From assembly GCA_934636325.1 (NCBI GenBank), contig CAKUAK010000127.1, positions 1 through 16,814 on the forward strand: a stretch of DNA of 16,814 bases, read 5' to 3'. The notes below the pieces were generated by a model, which saw only the letters and a list, made by a program, of their open reading frames with translations, did no database searches and was not told where the DNA came from. Origin of the DNA: an uncultured Eubacteriales bacterium. GTDB lineage: Bacteria > Bacillota > Clostridia > Oscillospirales > Butyricicoccaceae. The position numbers and the translations under genes are program-made. Position 1 is the stretch's first letter, and each line of letters starts with the position of its first letter. This document shows, piece by piece, positions 15,021 through 16,814 of this stretch.

Positions 15021-15031
15021 ATATAGCCATC

Positions 15032-15136
15032 AAAAGGGAGTAGTTCGATCGGTATAGAGCTTATCGGTCGTGTGCACCGCCATCACGGCAGAAATGCCCG
15101 GGCGCACAGAAATCGAAAGATTTTTACAAGACTTTT
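15032..15136 (+). promoter_or_regulatory. yybP-ykoY (Mn2+) riboswitch aptamer
   Basis: All expected helices can be drawn. P1 is AAAAG (15032-15036) with CTTTT (15132-15136). The conserved GGGAGTAG follows (15036-15043). P2 is CGATCGGTA (15046-15054) with TATCGGTCG (15062-15070). P3 is TGTGC (15071-15075) with GCACA (15104-15108). The L3 region CGCCATCACG ... CCGG encloses a small GGCA-GAAA-TGCC hairpin (15087-15098). A second GNRA hairpin AAATC-GAAA-GATTT (15110-15123) precedes the conserved CAAGAC. From memory this order matches the Lactococcus yybP aptamer (GGGGAGUAG, CGUCA, CGAAAG, CAAGACC). Members of this class bind Mn2+ and switch genes on. The P1 3' strand is also part of the terminator stem, so ligand binding should prevent termination. 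Confidence 0.85.
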
Positions 15137-15169
15137 ATCGCACCAAAAGTGCGGTAAAGGTCTTTTTTT
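15129..15169 (+). terminator. Riboswitch-controlled intrinsic terminator
   Basis: A 15-bp stem (AGACTTTTATCGCAC, 15129-15143, with GTGCGGTAAAGGTCT, 15149-15163), with two G-U pairs in RNA and the 5-nt loop CAAAA, is followed by a run of T to 15169. Its left arm contains the CTTTT that forms P1 of the aptamer, so the two structures exclude each other. Confidence 0.92.
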
Positions 15170-15180
15170 ATACCATCGTA

Positions 15181-15220
15181 CCAAACCTTTGGACGTATAC
15201 GTCGTTCCTGCCGGAGGAAC
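15181..15220. repeat. Three adjacent inverted repeats upstream of the flotillin gene
   Basis: CCAAA-CC-TTTGG (15181-15192), the perfect 12-bp palindrome GACGTATACGTC (15192-15203) and GTTCCT-GCCGG-AGGAAC (15204-15220) follow each other without a gap. The first has too short a spacer to be an RNA hairpin, so protein binding to DNA is the easier explanation if any of them matters. The third can form an RNA hairpin that hides a GGAGG not followed by a suitable start codon. Confidence 0.5.
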
Positions 15221-15274
15221 AAAAGCTGTTTTCTTCAAGTATCAATAATATCACCAAAAATAAGGAGGATAAAT

Positions 15275-16783
15275 ATGGACTTTTTACTCAGCCCCGCCGG
15301 TATCGGCACCATCGCAGCAGCCATCATCGTCATAGTTCTTCTCATTCTCGGCTATCTCAAGGCGCCCCCCGATACGGCCTATATCATATCGGGCCTTCGG
15401 AAGAGAAGGATACTTATCGGTAAAGCCGGATGGCGCGTGCCTTTTTTCGAGAGGGTCGACAAGCTGTCGCTTCGCGTCATGCAGGTCGATGTCAAGACCA
15501 GTGAGGCAGTCCCGACCAACGAGTTCATCAACGTGACTGTCGACGGCGTCGCCAATATCAAGATATCGTCCGATCTCCAGCTTCTCGAGCGCGCGTCTGA
15601 ATCGCTGCTCGGCATGCACCAGAGCGAGCTGATATCCCTCGTCACCCAGGTCCTTGAAGGCAACATGCGAGAGATCGTCGGTTCTGTTGGCCTTAAAGAG
15701 ATGGTCCAGGATCGCCAGGGTGTTGCCAAGAAGATAACCGAAAATGTTGTGCCCGACATGCAGAAGCTGGGCATCGAGGTCGTCAACTTCAATATCCAGA
15801 ACTTTAAGGACAGTGCCGGTACGATCGAGAATATGGGTATCGACAATGTCGAACAGATACGCAAAAACGCCCAGATCGCCAAAGCCAACGCCCAGCGCGA
15901 CATATCTATCGCATCGTCCAACGCCGAGCAGGAGGCCAACGCCGTCAAGGTCCAGGCCCAGAAGATGATCGCCGAACAGAACGCCGAGCTTTCGATCCAG
16001 CAGGCCGAGATGCAGGTCAAGGCCGATACCAAGAAGGCCGAGGCCGATGCTGCCTATGAGATCCAGCAGGAAAGCCAGAGGAAGATCATCGAGGTAACAA
16101 AGGTCAGCGCCGATATCGCCCGCAAGGAAAAAGAATCCGAGCTGGCCGAAAAGGAAATCGCCCTTAAGGAGCGTCAGCTCGACGCCGACGTCCGCAAGCA
16201 GGCCGACGCCATGAAGTACAAGGCCGAAAAGGAGGCCGAGGCCGACCTTATCCGCCGCCAGCGCGATGCCGAAGCCCGCACCTATGAGGCCCTGCGCGAC
16301 GCCGAGGCCAAAAAGGCCGAGGCCGAAGCCCTGCGCTTCGCCATGGAGCAGGAGGCCGACGGTATCCGCGCCAAGGGTATTGCCGAAGCCGAGGCCATCG
16401 AAAAGAAGGCCGAGGCCCAACGCAAGATGGGCGAAGCCTCTATCCTTGAAATGTATCTGTCGGCCCTGCCAGAGGTCGTCAGGAATGCCGCCGCACCGCT
16501 GGCCCAGACTGACAAGATCGTCATGTACGGCGACGGCAACTCGACCCGCCTTGTGCGCGACGTCATGACCAGCGCCGACCAGATCGTCGACGGCATGAGA
16601 GAATCGACCGGCATCGACCTCAAGTCGATCCTGTCGGGCGTCGTGGCCGGGAGCGTTGTCGGCGGAAACCGGACACCCAGCATCACCATCCAGACCTCTG
16701 CTCCCGCCGCTTCGCAGCCTGAAACCGAGTCAGAGCCCGCCGAAAACATCGACTCCCCCGAAGAAGAGGGCCAGCCGGTCTGA
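15275..16783 (+). CDS. floT: Flotillin (FloT-type SPFH membrane-microdomain scaffold)
   Basis: Flotillins scaffold membrane microdomains. The 502-residue protein has the FloT layout: one N-terminal membrane segment (about 11-27), an SPFH/band 7 domain starting at KAPPDTAYIISG (about 29-180), and a long Ala/Glu-rich coiled coil (about 195-415) with many KAEAEA-type repeats. The C-terminal segment ALPEVVRNAAAPLAQTDKIV (397-416) is conserved in the family, STGIDLKSIL (444-453) resembles Bacillus FloT, and a polar acidic tail follows. Bacillus FloT is about the same length. The start ATG follows AAGGAGG at 6 nt. Unusually, the gene lies behind a Mn2+-type riboswitch and its terminator, about 105 nt downstream of the T-run. 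An NfeD-like partner, often next to flotillins, is not visible; only 31 nt remain after the stop, with nothing recognisable in them. Confidence 0.93.
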   Translation: MDFLLSPAGIGTIAAAIIVIVLLILGYLKAPPDTAYIISGLRKRRILIGKAGWRVPFFERVDKLSLRVMQVDVKTSEAVPTNEFINVTVDGVANIKISSDLQLLERASESLLGMHQSELISLVTQVLEGNMREIVGSVGLKEMVQDRQGVAKKITENVVPDMQKLGIEVVNFNIQNFKDSAGTIENMGIDNVEQIRKNAQIAKANAQRDISIASSNAEQEANAVKVQAQKMIAEQNAELSIQQAEMQVKADTKKAEADAAYEIQQESQRKIIEVTKVSADIARKEKESELAEKEIALKERQLDADVRKQADAMKYKAEKEAEADLIRRQRDAEARTYEALRDAEAKKAEAEALRFAMEQEADGIRAKGIAEAEAIEKKAEAQRKMGEASILEMYLSALPEVVRNAAAPLAQTDKIVMYGDGNSTRLVRDVMTSADQIVDGMRESTGIDLKSILSGVVAGSVVGGNRTPSITIQTSAPAASQPETESEPAENIDSPEEEGQPV

Positions 16784-16814
16784 TCCGTAAGATAAAAGAT
16801 CGAATCAACGAGAA

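Larger units (their letters stand above)
14881..15274 (+). other. 394-nt leader region before the flotillin gene
   Basis: No protein gene is evident. The first about 110 nt (14881-14990) hold nothing I can name. They are followed by a candidate promoter (14993-15020), a yybP-ykoY riboswitch aptamer (15032-15136), an overlapping terminator (15129-15169), three adjacent dyad symmetries (15181-15220) and the flotillin ribosome binding site AAGGAGG, 6 nt before the ATG. Confidence 0.8.

Noticed and set aside
15175..15245. Short frame TTGGACGTATAC... with an internal GGAGG as a second small gene before the flotillin
   Set aside because: It would need a TTG start without a ribosome binding site and stops after about 19 codons; the GGAGG is not followed by a suitable start codon.
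15284..16420. A 378-codon minus-strand frame rich in Gly and Leu
   Set aside because: It is the antisense of the Ala/Glu/Lys-rich flotillin coiled coil; the repetitive Gly/Leu composition simply reflects reversed GCC, GAG and AAG codons.
16200..16440. Dense GAGGCCGA-type DNA repeats
   Set aside because: They are codon-level repeats of the Ala/Glu/Lys heptads in the flotillin coiled coil, not a separate repeat element.

Overview
The window looks like a chromosomal segment of an anaerobic Bacillota (Clostridia-type) bacterium. The evidence is strong AGGAGG-type ribosome binding sites, sigma-A-like promoters, a yybP-ykoY riboswitch, a FloT-type flotillin, and a purine operon in which PurH is replaced by a separate AICAR transformylase plus an archaeal-style PurO. 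Coding DNA is fairly GC-rich and uses many GCC and ATA codons; the intergenic leaders are clearly AT-richer. I cannot name the genus.

Left part (1-10711, minus strand): one tightly packed purine biosynthesis operon. In transcription order it is purE, purC, a purF-like gene, purM, purN, purO, a standalone AICAR transformylase (purH C-terminal half), purD and purL. purL runs off the left edge of the window. Gene gaps range from -7 to +26 nt. Together the genes cover the route from PRPP to IMP except PurK and PurB, which are not in the window. The PurF-like protein keeps its PRPP site and all four Fe-S cysteines but has lost the N-terminal cysteine nucleophile and the glutamine-binding residues.

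Middle (10712-11239): a divergent control region. It carries a minus-strand promoter with a leader of about 250 nt for purE, containing a terminator-like hairpin, a possible antiterminator and a possible small leader peptide. It also carries a strong plus-strand promoter for an MFS transporter gene (11240-12523), which ends in a clear intrinsic terminator.

Right part (12688-14880, plus strand): a two-gene unit. The first gene encodes a membrane protein made of two fused DUF1538 repeats. The second, 3 nt downstream, encodes a soluble protein made of two fused PII-like domains. I infer a cation transporter or antiporter and its nucleotide-sensing regulator.

Far right (14993-16783): a promoter, a yybP-ykoY (Mn2+) riboswitch that can be folded helix by helix, its overlapping terminator, a cluster of three dyad symmetries, and then a complete flotillin gene. 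A Mn2+ riboswitch in front of a flotillin is unexpected. The best candidates for new biology are this arrangement, the DUF1538/PII-like pair and the glutaminase-dead PurF.
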